From assembly GCA_003990745.1 (NCBI GenBank), contig RBNI01006818.1, forward strand, positions 1 through 10,950: a stretch of 10,950 bases of DNA, in the 5' to 3' direction. The stretch comes from Jimgerdemannia flammicorona. Taxonomy: Eukaryota > Mucoromycota > Endogonomycetes > Endogonales > Endogonaceae. The first letter of the stretch is position 1; the number at the start of each line of letters is the position of its first letter. Shown here one piece after another: positions 1 to 8,012 of the stretch. A model generated the notes under the pieces. That model was not told where the DNA came from. It saw only the letters and a program-made list of their open reading frames with translations, and searched no databases. Made by a program: the position numbers and the translations under genes.

Positions 1-22
1 AAAAAAAAAAAAAAAAAAAAAA
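1..22 (+). repeat. Poly(A) run at the window edge, probable LINE tail
   Basis: The window opens with 22 consecutive A residues, directly followed by truncated LINE coding sequence. A similar 26-nt A run ends the next element at 3090-3115 and is also followed directly by another copy of the family. I infer that this is the 3' tail of an element lying upstream of the window. It could instead be target DNA into which copy 0 inserted. The left end is cut by the window, so the true length is unknown. Confidence 0.7.
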
Positions 23-2999
23 GTAATAGATTGGTTGGAATGCAAATAGATTGAGTACTAGTACCTGAGTGTTGGAGCAATGTACTGGATGTCACAGAGG
101 TGCATTGGTGCCCTTGGTCTGATCATTAGGGAGTAGAGGTGTGTGGTAGATTCCAAGTAGCAGGCAGTGGTGGAGGGCACTAGCATCTCAATGTGACCTT
201 ACTCAGAAGGAAGAAGGAGAGGGAGTAATTTGTGGAAGTTGCAAGACAGGAGGTTATACAATGACAGAATAATGGGTAGTTGATAGCAGAATGGTGGGGT
301 AAATTCAAACATTTGGCAGGTGCTTACTGGCATGATGTTGGAGAAGTGGCTGGAAGAAGTAGAAGAACAAGAAAAAGAGAGTAGAGCAGGGGCTACAATG
401 GCAATTGAAGCTATTAGAAAGGGGGAACTTGTCTGGAGAGGTTCACCACCAGTTGACAGTAGAGGTGACAGAGTTGCAGGCAGACTTGAGGATATCTGAG
501 AACAGGGTAGTAGATGGCCTGCTAGCCAGATTGCAGGCTAGATGGCTGAAAGAAAGAGAGAGGCCAACTAAATATCTGTCTGATATTTTGAAGGCCAGGA
601 GGGTATGACATAGCTGGGCCTCAGTACTGCATGAAGATGGAGTGGAGGTCTTGGAGATTGCAGACATATTGGGAGAGATATTAGAACAATGGCAGGCTCT
701 CTGGCAGGATGGTGGGGAGCAGGCTGAGGATACAGCACTTTGGGAGGACAATGGTAATATGGTGAACAATTGGCCAGTGACAGCATTACCTAAGATAGGG
801 GAGATAGTTATGAGAGAGGTGTCTTTAGATGAAGGATTGGAGGTATTAAGAAAGACATAGACTGGTTTGTCACCTGGGAAGGATGGGTTGTCCTGGGAAT
901 TCTGGAAGAAGTTCCAGACAGAGTTTGGTAGCTGGTTGGTAGAGATGGCTAACTTTGTTCTGAAGGAGGGCAGTTGAATTGGCAATGGTTTCTTGGGATT
1001 AGTTTCTCTTCTATATAAGAATAAGGAAGATCAACAAGTGTGGCATAATTGGCAACCTATCATACTGCTAAATATGAATAGAAAGCTAGTCTCAAAGATT
1101 CTGGCAGAAAGGATACAGCAGTATATTGGTACACTAGTTGAGAAAGAGCAGTAAGGCTTTGTCAAGGAGAGACAGATCAGAGATAGTACTGCTTGGGTGC
1201 AGAATGTCTTGAAGGACTGTAGGAGTCAGCAGGTAGATGGCTGGATGGTCTTTCTGGATCAAGAGAAGGCCTATGACAGAGTGTGGTAGAGTTATTTGGA
1301 GGCTGTTCTGAAGAGAGTAGGGTTTGGTATATCAGAGACAGGGTGATTGATGGGCCTAGTATGGGGATGCTGAGCAGCAGTTATGATGAATGGATGGAGT
1401 GGACCAGAGTTTGCCTTAGGGTGAGGTGTACCACAGGGGGACCCTCTCTCCTCTCTCCTTTATGTACTCTCTTTGGAGCCTTTGCTGGTATGGCTGAAGG
1501 AGAGGCTTGCTAGACTATGGATGGGTAATGTGGTCTGGAGGCTAGGTGCTTTTGTAGATAACATGGTGGTAGGGTTGGGTAGTTTGGAGGATGTGGACCT
1601 CCTACAGGAAGGGGTTAGACAGTATGAGAGGCTGGCAGGGGCTAAGTTGAATTGGAGCAAATGTGAGACAATGGAACTTAGTACTGGCCTAGGGGTATAT
1701 GGACAATTTAGACAATTGGTGACCACAGAAAGTGCTGTTCAGTATCTGGGTATTTGGTTCTCAGTTTATAGGACAGTTCTGTCAAAAGAGTGGTGGTGTG
1801 AATTGATTCAGAAGTTGGAAGGTACTTTGACTGGTTGGTCAGAGAGGAGCTTCTCCTTAATAGGTAGGATAGTGGTTTTGAATATATATTGGTTGCCCAA
1901 ATTGTGGTATCTAGGATATCATCTGGATTTTCCAGAGTGGGTGGTGCAGTGGCTGAAGAAGATTATAGAAGGAGGCCTGGGGTTGGTAGACTTCAGGCAC
2001 CAGCTGAAGGTACTTCAGAGTTGGTGGGGGTGCTGACTGGTAGTACTAGGTGAGGAGAGTTGGGGCAGATTGGTTATGGACAATTGGGAGGTTTGGTTCT
2101 GCCCCCATAGTGAGGTTTGGAAGGATATGCAGGGTCTACTTTGGGTTGGAAATGTAGGTAGACTGTGGTTTAAGGGGTTCTGGTGGGATATTGTAGAGGT
2201 CTGGCTGGTCATGAGGTTGGTAGGACCAGAGATGGAGATTGGTGTGAACTCTGAGCAGAGATGGTGGTGACTGGGAGATCTCCACATTGGTGGCCATAGT
2301 TTAAAGGAGTACTCACTGGTTGAGGCAATAGAGTGGATCAGGTCTGGCCCTCTAGAGAGATAGCCAGCAGGTTGGCAGAGAGCAGGATTTGGTAAAGACT
2401 GGGAGTGGGACCAAATCTAGAGTTGCGGGGCCTCTTTGCTCAAGGTAGTGCCCCTCAAGTACTGGGTAGTTTGGTGGCAATTCTTGAGAAGAAATGTGAT
2501 GCTGGATTATCAGACAGGCTGTATGAAGGTAGATGGTTATTGGGACTGCAAGTGGTACAGTGAGGTGGATGGAGGGGTGGTTCAGATACCAGAGTATGTT
2601 CTGGTAGTCTGCCCTAGTATTAAAGAGGTTTAGCAGAGTTTGGAAGATTACTGGGGCCCTGGGAGTTGAAGATCAGAGGATCCAGTCAGTCTGGTGGTCA
2701 AGTGCTGGCTGGTGGGAGAGATTGGTGATATCTGGGGAGGCCTAGGTTGGGTCCTGAGAGTCTGAGTCCTGATGGCAGTATATTGGCGATGGGTATTTGA
2801 GCAGGACCCATGGATGGGAATTGGAGAGTTGGTGGAGCAGTAGAGGTGGCTTCTCCAGGAGGTGGTATAGGGGTGGTGGTATCAGGGGAAGTGGCTTCAA
2901 CCAGGGGCCTTAAAGAAGGTGCAGGACATTGTATAGCAGAGTCAAGGGTACCTGGTATTAGATGATCATGGGCTTAGATAGAAGGAAGGAGTTGGCTGA
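23..2999 (+). pseudogene. LINE ORF2 fragment (endonuclease end, reverse transcriptase, zinc finger), copy 0
   Basis: This is the remains of an ORF2 polyprotein that would nick DNA and reverse-transcribe element RNA. Reading starts in frame 1 with the endonuclease end (ID at 46-51, SDH at 118-126) and shifts to frame 0 between about 300 and 375. RT landmarks follow: NWQPI at 1047, GFVKERQIRD from about 1155, FLDQEKAYDRV with the first catalytic Asp at 1257-1259, GVPQGDPLSS at 1425-1454, and the active-site box FVDN at 1551-1562. Then come GAKLNW, YLGIWFSVYR and GLGLVDF. The box should end in two Asp; the second is Asn here. In-frame stops include 52, 127, 181, 606, 858, 975, 1152, 1287, 1344, 1371, 1422, 2034, 2268 and 2631. 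An in-frame loss of about 22 codons lies near 1967-1971. The zinc-finger ligands are damaged. The 3' limit is set at TGA 2997-2999, just before the base composition changes. Confidence 0.92.
2547..2612 (+). other. Degenerate C-terminal zinc-finger motif of ORF2, copy 0
   Basis: Copy B has a clear C-X2-C-X14-H-X4-C pattern here. In copy 0 the first Cys (2547-2549) and last Cys (2610-2612) survive. The second Cys is Tyr (TAC, 2556-2558) and the His is Tyr (TAT, 2595-2597). Each replacement is one transition (G to A, C to T). LINE ORF2 proteins commonly carry a zinc finger at this place (zf-RVT type), thought to bind nucleic acid. Two of four ligands are lost, so the finger should not fold. Confidence 0.7.
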
Positions 3000-3089
3000 G
3001 CATCCCTCCCTATATGTATTATGTTAGTAGTGGTTCATGGTTAATTGTTATTATAATAGTGATAATAAAGTTGAAGTCCAAGTGACTAT
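3000..3089 (+). other. 3' UTR of LINE copy 0
   Basis: About 90 nt lie between the last ORF2 stop and the A tail. The stretch opens with an unusually C-rich string for this window (around 3001-3010) and then becomes T- and A-rich, ending just after the AATAAA signal. No coding potential continues into it. The opening resembles the sequence after ORF1 in copy A (5193-5220). Confidence 0.7.
3064..3069 (+). promoter_or_regulatory. AATAAA polyadenylation signal
   Basis: A perfect AATAAA hexamer lies about 20 nt before the start of the A tail at 3090, the spacing expected for eukaryotic cleavage and polyadenylation. It marks the 3' end of the element transcript. Confidence 0.75.
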
Positions 3090-3115
3090 AAAAAAAAAAA
3101 AAAAAAAAAAAAAAA
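3090..3115 (+). repeat. Poly(A) tail of LINE copy 0
   Basis: An uninterrupted run of 26 A residues ends copy 0. The next two bases (CA) lead directly into the ATG of copy A ORF1. A tail this long and pure in an otherwise heavily mutated region is noteworthy, since such runs usually shorten or become interrupted. It fits target-primed reverse transcription of a polyadenylated RNA. Confidence 0.9.
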
Positions 3116-5180
3116 CAATGGTTTTTGACACAACTCAGAGAAAAGGTACTATAAAATATCATTGAGCAAGAGTTCTAATGGGTATGCTGGGTTGGGTGGA
3201 CCTGGGGCATTCAGCTGGTAGTATGTGGAGAGAGACTATAGACTGGAGATAGGGAATTTTGAAGGATCAAAGAGTGGAGAAGGCTCTAGAGGAGGTCTGG
3301 TATCAGATGGAACTGGGGGAAGGCCTGGACCCTTCAGCTTTGTGGACAAGGTGAAGGCAAGTAGATGGCCAGCTGGAACTAGGGCTGGTGCTGTTGAGGG
3401 GAAGAGCAAGGCTAGTATTGAGAGGGGGAGCAGTACTCCAGCGGGGGATGTGAGTGTAGAGACTAGAGGTGCTGTGGCTGGGAGTGGGACTGCTGATGGA
3501 AGTGTGACAGGGAATCAGGAAAAAAAAAGAGATGTAATAGCTGATGGCAAGGTGGGGTAGGGGTTCCTGATGCAGAAGGGGGACCTGGCAGATGGTGTAA
3601 TGGGGCTGGTGGTGGCACTGTTACTCAAGAAGTTGATTTTGGAGTTTGTAGCTACCTTGTGCTTCTGGGGCTTAGCAGTGACAGTAAGGGTGGTCCTGGG
3701 GATTATCTTGGAGCAGGTGGCTAGAGCTGTCTCAGTGAAGTTCCTAAAGGGTCTAGATGGAGTTGAGGTGGGCTTTGAGGAGGCAGGCATACTGGATGAG
3801 GCTCTGAAGACTAGAGTGACAGTTGGGGAAGTAGTGGTCTCTATGATGTATTGTCTGAGGTAAAACCCCAGGGTGGTTCAGTTGCTGGTGAAGGGGGTGC
3901 CTATGGTAACAGTGGTTGAGATAAGGAGGAGGGTTGAGGAGGTGATAGCAGAGTATGGTGATGTGGTTGATATTGATTTCCAGATATGGTAAGGGACCAA
4001 CATCAGGACTGGTAATGTTGACATCAGAATTTAACTAGCAGAGAAGGAGGCTACTGGGAAGTTGAGTGACTGGCTAGCAGTAATACTTTGGAGGGCTTTT
4101 AGTTGTCAGGTGTTGAGGGTGAAAGGGAGTGAGGAGGAGGAGAAGGATCTGTTGGAGGCTCTAGAGGAGATGAGTGGAGCTGTTGAGTGGTGGGCAAAGG
4201 CATGGAAGATGTATATAGAGTTGACATATCTGGAGATTGTCAATAGAAAATATATTCACAATAACAAGAGGCAGTGGGAGAGGGCTCAAGGGCATAGGAG
4301 ACAGAGAGAGCTACTGGCAAGCATAGAAGGGGGGGTGAAGTTGAAGGCTGGGGGTGCTGAGAAGTCTGAGGGGGTGGAGGTGAGTATCTGGGCTAGTAAG
4401 GGTAGAGGAGATATAGAGGTGGGCCTAAAGGGGAAGGAGAAGATACTGTGCAAGGACCCATATGCAGATGGTACATTTGAAGTCTGGGAACAGGTCATAG
4501 ATGATACTCCCCCTCTAGTCCAGTGAAGTCCAGCTGCAAGGGGTCAGACAGTGGAGGATGAGCAGATGAGAGGCACTCAGTGGGTACACTTTAGGGTTCC
4601 TGACTTGACAAAAGGTGGACAGGTGGTGGTAGTTGGCAAGGATGAGCTGGTGGATGTCCCAGAGGAGGGGTGGGATGAGACAGCCAGTATAGGGGCAGAC
4701 ACCACAATGCTAGATGCAGGAAGACTGGGGATGCTGGGAGGGAAGGAGGTGGGGAACCTGCTGTGAATGAGCAAGATGATGGATAACTTCACAGCTGAGG
4801 AGTTGGGGGAAGTGGACCTGTGTGTGATGTCTGAGAAGCATTGGGTGCAGATTCTGCATGGAGATAGGGTGGTGGGGGCACTGAAGGCAGAGATACTTGT
4901 AATTCTCCTGAAGAAGGAGGGATATGAGGTTGATATGGAGAGAGAGGCTGAGCTGGCAGTCATTGCTGGTGAGCATACAGCCTACTGTTGGGCAGAGCAC
5001 CATAGTTTGCAACTCTGGCAGAAGGTGTGTCTGGAGTATTATAAGGACTTCAAGGAAAAATAGAATGGGGTGATAGCTGAACTTCTAGTTGGGTTGGAGG
5101 CACAGGTAGTGGAAGAGAAGGAACTGGCTGCAGAACATAACTTGGACTTGGCACAGGAGGAGTTGAATGTAGATTTGTAG
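3116..5180 (+). repeat. Direct repeat unit 1 (ORF1 region, copy A)
   Basis: This unit is repeated at 5234-7300. Identity looks like about 80-85% by eye, with differences dominated by A/G and C/T exchanges. From the codon at 3162 to the stop the spacing to the second unit is constant at 2,120 nt, so there is no net indel over 2,019 nt. Two one-base indels lie in the first 45 nt. The repeat reflects two copies of one LINE family, not a tandem duplication of a host gene. Confidence 0.93.
3118..5180 (+). pseudogene. LINE ORF1 (putative RNA-binding protein), copy A
   Basis: This is a decayed ORF1, the small LINE protein that normally coats element RNA. From TTG 3162 it is one unbroken frame of 673 codons to TAG 5178-5180, exactly the length of copy B ORF1. 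Internal stops are at 3219, 3558, 3861, 3990, 4032, 4524, 4764 and 5061. Against copy B, 3219 and 3558 are TAG for CAG, and 3861 (TAA) and 4764 (TGA) stand for TGG. The likely true start is ATG 3118, out of frame here by one lost base. The protein is Gly/Ser-rich at the N-terminus, has an acidic helical stretch (near 4126-4180) and a charged C-terminal helix. I see no CCHC zinc knuckle. Assignment rests mainly on its place before ORF2 in copy B; I do not recognise the family. Confidence 0.85.
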
Positions 5181-5233
5181 AGGATGAGATTGACATCTTT
5201 CTCCTATATAATTTATATTACACCAACTTCAAG
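5181..5233 (+). other. Junction sequence between copy A ORF1 and copy B
   Basis: The first dozen bases match the gap after ORF1 in copy B (AGG, then ATTGA). From about 5193 the sequence departs and becomes T- and A-rich. Bases 5193-5219 resemble the start of the copy 0 3' UTR (2999-3024) at about 19 of 27 positions with one gap, most mismatches being transitions. A weaker alternative alignment to 7320-7335 exists. The last part may be 5' UTR of copy B. No A tail is present. Confidence 0.5.
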
Positions 5234-7300
5234 CAATGGTTTTTCAACACAACTTAGAGAAAAGGTACTATAAAAATATCATTGAGCAAGAGTTCCAATG
5301 GGCATGCTGGGTCAGATGGACCTAGGGCATTTGGCTGGCAGAATGTAGGGCAAGGTTATGGACTGGGGATGGGGGCCTTTGGAGAGTTGAAGGGTGGAGA
5401 AGGCTCTGGAGGAAGACTGGTGTCAGATGTAACTGGGGAAAGACCTGGCCCCTCTAGCTTTGCAGACAAGGTGAAGGCAAGTGGATGGCCAGCTGGTACT
5501 GGGGTGGGTGCCACTGAGGGAAAGAGCAAGATAAGTATCAGGAGGGAGAGTGGTACTCAGGTGGGGGATGCAAGTGTAGGTGCTAGAGATGCTGTGGCTG
5601 GGGGAGTGACTGTTGATGGGAGTGTGACAGGGATTCAGGAAAAAAAAAGAGATGTGATGGCTGATGGCAAGATGGGGCAGGGGTTTCCAATATAGAAGGG
5701 GGACCTAGTGGATAGTATGACAGGGCTAGCAGTAGCACTATTGCTCAAGAAGTTAATTTTGGTATTTGTGGCTACCTTGTGCTTTTGGGACTTGGCAGTG
5801 ACAGCAAGAATGGTCCTGGGGCTTATCTTGAAGCAGGTGGCTGGGGCCATCTTGGTGAAGTTCCTGAAGGGTCTGGAGGGGATTGAGGTGGGATTTGAGG
5901 AGGTGGGCCCACTGGAAGAGGCTCTGAAGACTGGAGTGATAGTTGGAGAAATAGTGGTCCCTATGGTGCACTGTCTGAGGTGGGACCTCAGGGTGGTGTA
6001 GCTGCTGGTGAAGGGGGTGCCTATAGTGATGAAGGAGGAAACTAGGAGGAGGGTGGAGGAGGTGATGGTGGAGTATAGTAATGTGGTGGATGTTGGCTTC
6101 CAGGTGTGGGAGGGGACCTCCATCAGGATGGGTGACATAGATGTCAGGATTAGACTGGCTAGAAGAGAGGCCATGGGAAAGACAAGTGACTGGCCCTCAG
6201 TATTGATGTGGGGGGCTTTTGTCTGTAAGGTATCAAGGGTGAGAGGGAGTGAAGAGGAGGAGGAGGACTTGTTGGAGGCTCTGGAGGAGTTGAGTGGTAC
6301 TATTGAGCAGAGGGCAAAGGCCTGGAAATCATATATAGAGTCAACACATCTGGAGATTATAGATGGAAAGTGTATTTGTACTGACAAGAGGCAGTGGGAG
6401 AGGGCTCAAGAGCACAGGAGGTAGAGAGAGTTGCTGGTGAGTATAGAAGAAGAGGCTAAGATGAAGGCTGGGGGCCCTGAGAAGTCTGGGGGAGTGGAGG
6501 CAAGTGTCTGGGCTAATAAGAGAAGAGGAGATAGAGAGGAGAGCCTGGAAGGGGCTGAGAAGGCACCACTTAAGAACCCATTTACTGATGGTACTTTTGA
6601 GGTCTGGGACCTGGTTATGGATGACACTCCCCCTCTGATCAGACAGAGTCCAGCTGTGAGGGGTTGGGTAGCAGAGGATGAGCTGATATGAGGTGCTCAG
6701 CAGGTGCACTTTGGGGTTCCTGATGTGGCAAAGGGTGGACAGGTGGTGACCATTGATGAGGATGAGCTGGTGGATGTCCCTGAGGAGGGATGGGATGAGA
6801 CTGTCAGTGTAGGGGCAGATACCATGATACTGGATGTGGGAAGGCCAGAGACATCAGAAGGAAAGAAGGTAGGAAATCTGCTGTGGATGAGCAAGGTGAT
6901 GGATAACCTCATAGCTGAGGAGTTGGGAGAAGTAGACCTGTGAGTGATGAGTGAGAAGTATTGGACAGAGATTCTGTATAGAGAGGAGGTGGTGGGGGCA
7001 ATGAAGGCAGAGATTCTTACAATTTTTCTGGAGAAGGAGGGATATGAGGTTGATAAGGTGAGGGAGGTAGAGCTGGTGGTTGTTGCTGGTGAGTGGGCTG
7101 CCTACTGTTGGGCTGAGCATCATGGTTTGCAACTCTGGCAGAAGGTATGTCTGGAGTATCATGAGGACTTTAAGAAAAAGGAGGATGGGGTGATGGCTGA
7201 ACTTCTGGAAGAGTTGGAGATACAGGCAGCTGAAGAGAAGGTGCTGGCTGCAGAACATGACTTGGACTTGGTACAGGAGGAGTTGAATGTGGATTTGTAG
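5234..7300 (+). repeat. Direct repeat unit 2 (ORF1 region, copy B)
   Basis: This is the second copy of the unit at 3116-5180. Shared landmarks include the leader CAATGG, an A9 run inside ORF1 (5640-5648 against 3520-3528) and the terminal TAG. See the first unit for the alignment. Confidence 0.93.
5236..7300 (+). pseudogene. LINE ORF1 (putative RNA-binding protein), copy B
   Basis: From TTG 5282 one frame runs 673 codons to TAG 7298-7300, with internal stops only at 5693, 5999 and 6422 (TAG, each CAG in copy A) and at 6689 and 6941 (TGA). There is no frameshift after 5282. The likely original start is ATG 5236 in a good context (G at -3, G at +4), now out of frame through one extra base in the leader. 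Numbering from TTG, residues 1-137 are Gly/Ser-rich and low in complexity. Residues about 235-300 (LLVKGVPI to GDIDVRIRL) could form an RRM-like fold. From about 322 there is an acidic stretch (GSEEEEEDLLEALEEL), and 634-672 is a charged, probably coiled-coil end. A Trp/Cys/His-rich patch (YCWAEHHGLQLWQKVCLEY) is shared with copy A. The role is inferred from position upstream of ORF2. Confidence 0.88.
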
Positions 7301-7331
7301 AGGTTGCAATTGATAATCAACATTATTCCTA
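7301..7331 (+). other. 31-nt gap between ORF1 and ORF2
   Basis: This short A/T-rich spacer separates the ORF1 stop from the ORF2 ATG at 7332. ORF2 is in a different frame from ORF1. Short gaps like this in LINEs usually imply ORF2 is made by reinitiation or internal initiation; no hairpin or shift signal is evident by eye. Confidence 0.7.
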
Positions 7332-7355
7332 ATGAACAGTACAACTAATATTTTC

Positions 7356-8012
7356 TCTCTGAATGTGAATGGATTGTAGGGTTCTGGGTGGTGTAAGAAC
7401 ATTTTTACTTGGCTTAAGGGATTGGAGGCTGATCTCTTTTTACTGCAGGATGTATGGTGTGAGGATGAGAAAGATCAAGTGGAGTGGACTAGAGAATGGA
7501 GAGGAGCTACTGCTTGGATTGGCAAAGTGGCAATTCTGGTGAGAAAGGGTAGAGGAGATTTGGGCAGAATCAGGAGCTAGGGTGATCGCTTGGTCTGAGG
7601 AGAATGGCATAGGCCTGGGTGGGAATCAGTAAAGGTTGGCTCCTGCTACTGTCCTGCAGTTAGGAGTGAGCAGATTGAGTAGATTAAGGATCTTTTAGAG
7701 GAGGACATTCTCTTGGAGGAGGGTGACAATGTTCTGGGAGGTGACTTTAATATGGTGCAGGATCCACAGCTAGATAAAACTGATGGAGGGAGGAGTGCAG
7801 GTGGGAGGAGTGGTGGTCTGGATAAGTGGGAGGAGGTGGAGAACCTTAGCTCCTTAGAGGATATGGGTAGAATATATTAGAGCAACTGGAGGATCTCTAT
7901 GCACTGGATGAATGGGCTGAATACAAGAATTGATTTGATTCTGACAGCTGAATGTTGGGGTGTTGATGTTTGGAGGACTCTGAAGGTAGAGTAGTGCCCA
8001 TGGTCTGATTAC
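7356..8012 (+). other. APE-like endonuclease domain of copy B ORF2
   Basis: The motifs appear in the expected order: SLNVNG (7356-7373), LLQDVW where LQE is usual, CYCPA, GGDFN (7737-7748), RIDLIL, and WSDY (8001-8012). Exonuclease-endonuclease-phosphatase enzymes need the Asn, Glu, GDFN and SDH residues. Here the Glu is Asp and the SDH His is Tyr (TAC). Copy 0 still has SDH at the same place, so His is ancestral. Six in-frame stops fall inside the domain. Confidence 0.85.

Larger units (their letters stand above)
23..3115 (+). mobile_element. Copy 0: 5'-truncated non-LTR retrotransposon (LINE) with 3' UTR and A tail
   Basis: This is the 3' part of an APE-type LINE: the end of the endonuclease domain, the RT, a C-terminal zinc-finger region, a roughly 90-nt 3' UTR, an AATAAA signal and a 26-nt poly(A) tail. 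It aligns codon by codon with copy B ORF2 (for example the CPWSD block at 109 against 7995, and the RT active site at 1551 against 9430). It lacks ORF1 and the first two thirds of the endonuclease, the 5' truncation expected from incomplete target-primed reverse transcription. Its 5' edge touches a poly(A) run and its 3' tail touches copy A. No target-site duplication can be seen, but one made only of A residues would be invisible here. Confidence 0.93.
3116..5233 (+). mobile_element. Copy A: LINE consisting of ORF1 only, ORF2 absent
   Basis: This copy starts immediately after the poly(A) tail of copy 0 and aligns with copy B from CAATGG (3116 against 5234) to the ORF1 stop (5180 against 7300). 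About 50 nt later the leader of copy B begins, with no endonuclease or RT sequence between. Two readings are possible. Copy A may be an internally deleted, ORF1-only derivative whose ORF1 end is joined to the 3' UTR. Or copy B may have inserted into copy A just after ORF1, with the rest of A lying beyond the window. The 3' boundary is therefore approximate. Confidence 0.85.

Noticed and set aside
443..985. 180-codon open frame on the minus strand
   Set aside because: It is antisense to copy 0 ORF2, where the sense frame aligns with copy B RT residue by residue. It has no recognisable motif.
1283..1513. 76-codon + strand frame overlapping the RT
   Set aside because: It is in frame 2 while the RT motifs before and after (FLDQEKAYD, GVPQGDPLSS) are in frame 0. 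It is an accidental frame.
23..3115. Target-site duplication around copy 0
   Set aside because: No non-A repeat is visible at both edges. A duplication made only of A residues cannot be told from the tails.
3150..5276. TATA-like strings before ORF1 (3150-3156, 5269-5276) as promoters
   Set aside because: They lie inside the probable coding leader after ATG 3118/5236 and only a few bases before the aligned TTG, too close to serve as a core promoter for ORF1.
3520..5648. Conserved A9 run inside ORF1 as a programmed frameshift or slippage site
   Set aside because: The run is in both copies (3520-3528, 5640-5648), but shifting in either direction meets a stop within a few codons in copy B and no alternative frame continues.
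5635..6387. Longest open frame in the window, 250 codons on the minus strand
   Set aside because: It lies opposite ORF1 of copy B, has low-complexity Ser/Thr/Pro-rich content, and no counterpart of this length is open in copy A. The C-poor sense strand leaves few antisense stop triplets, so long antisense frames arise by composition.
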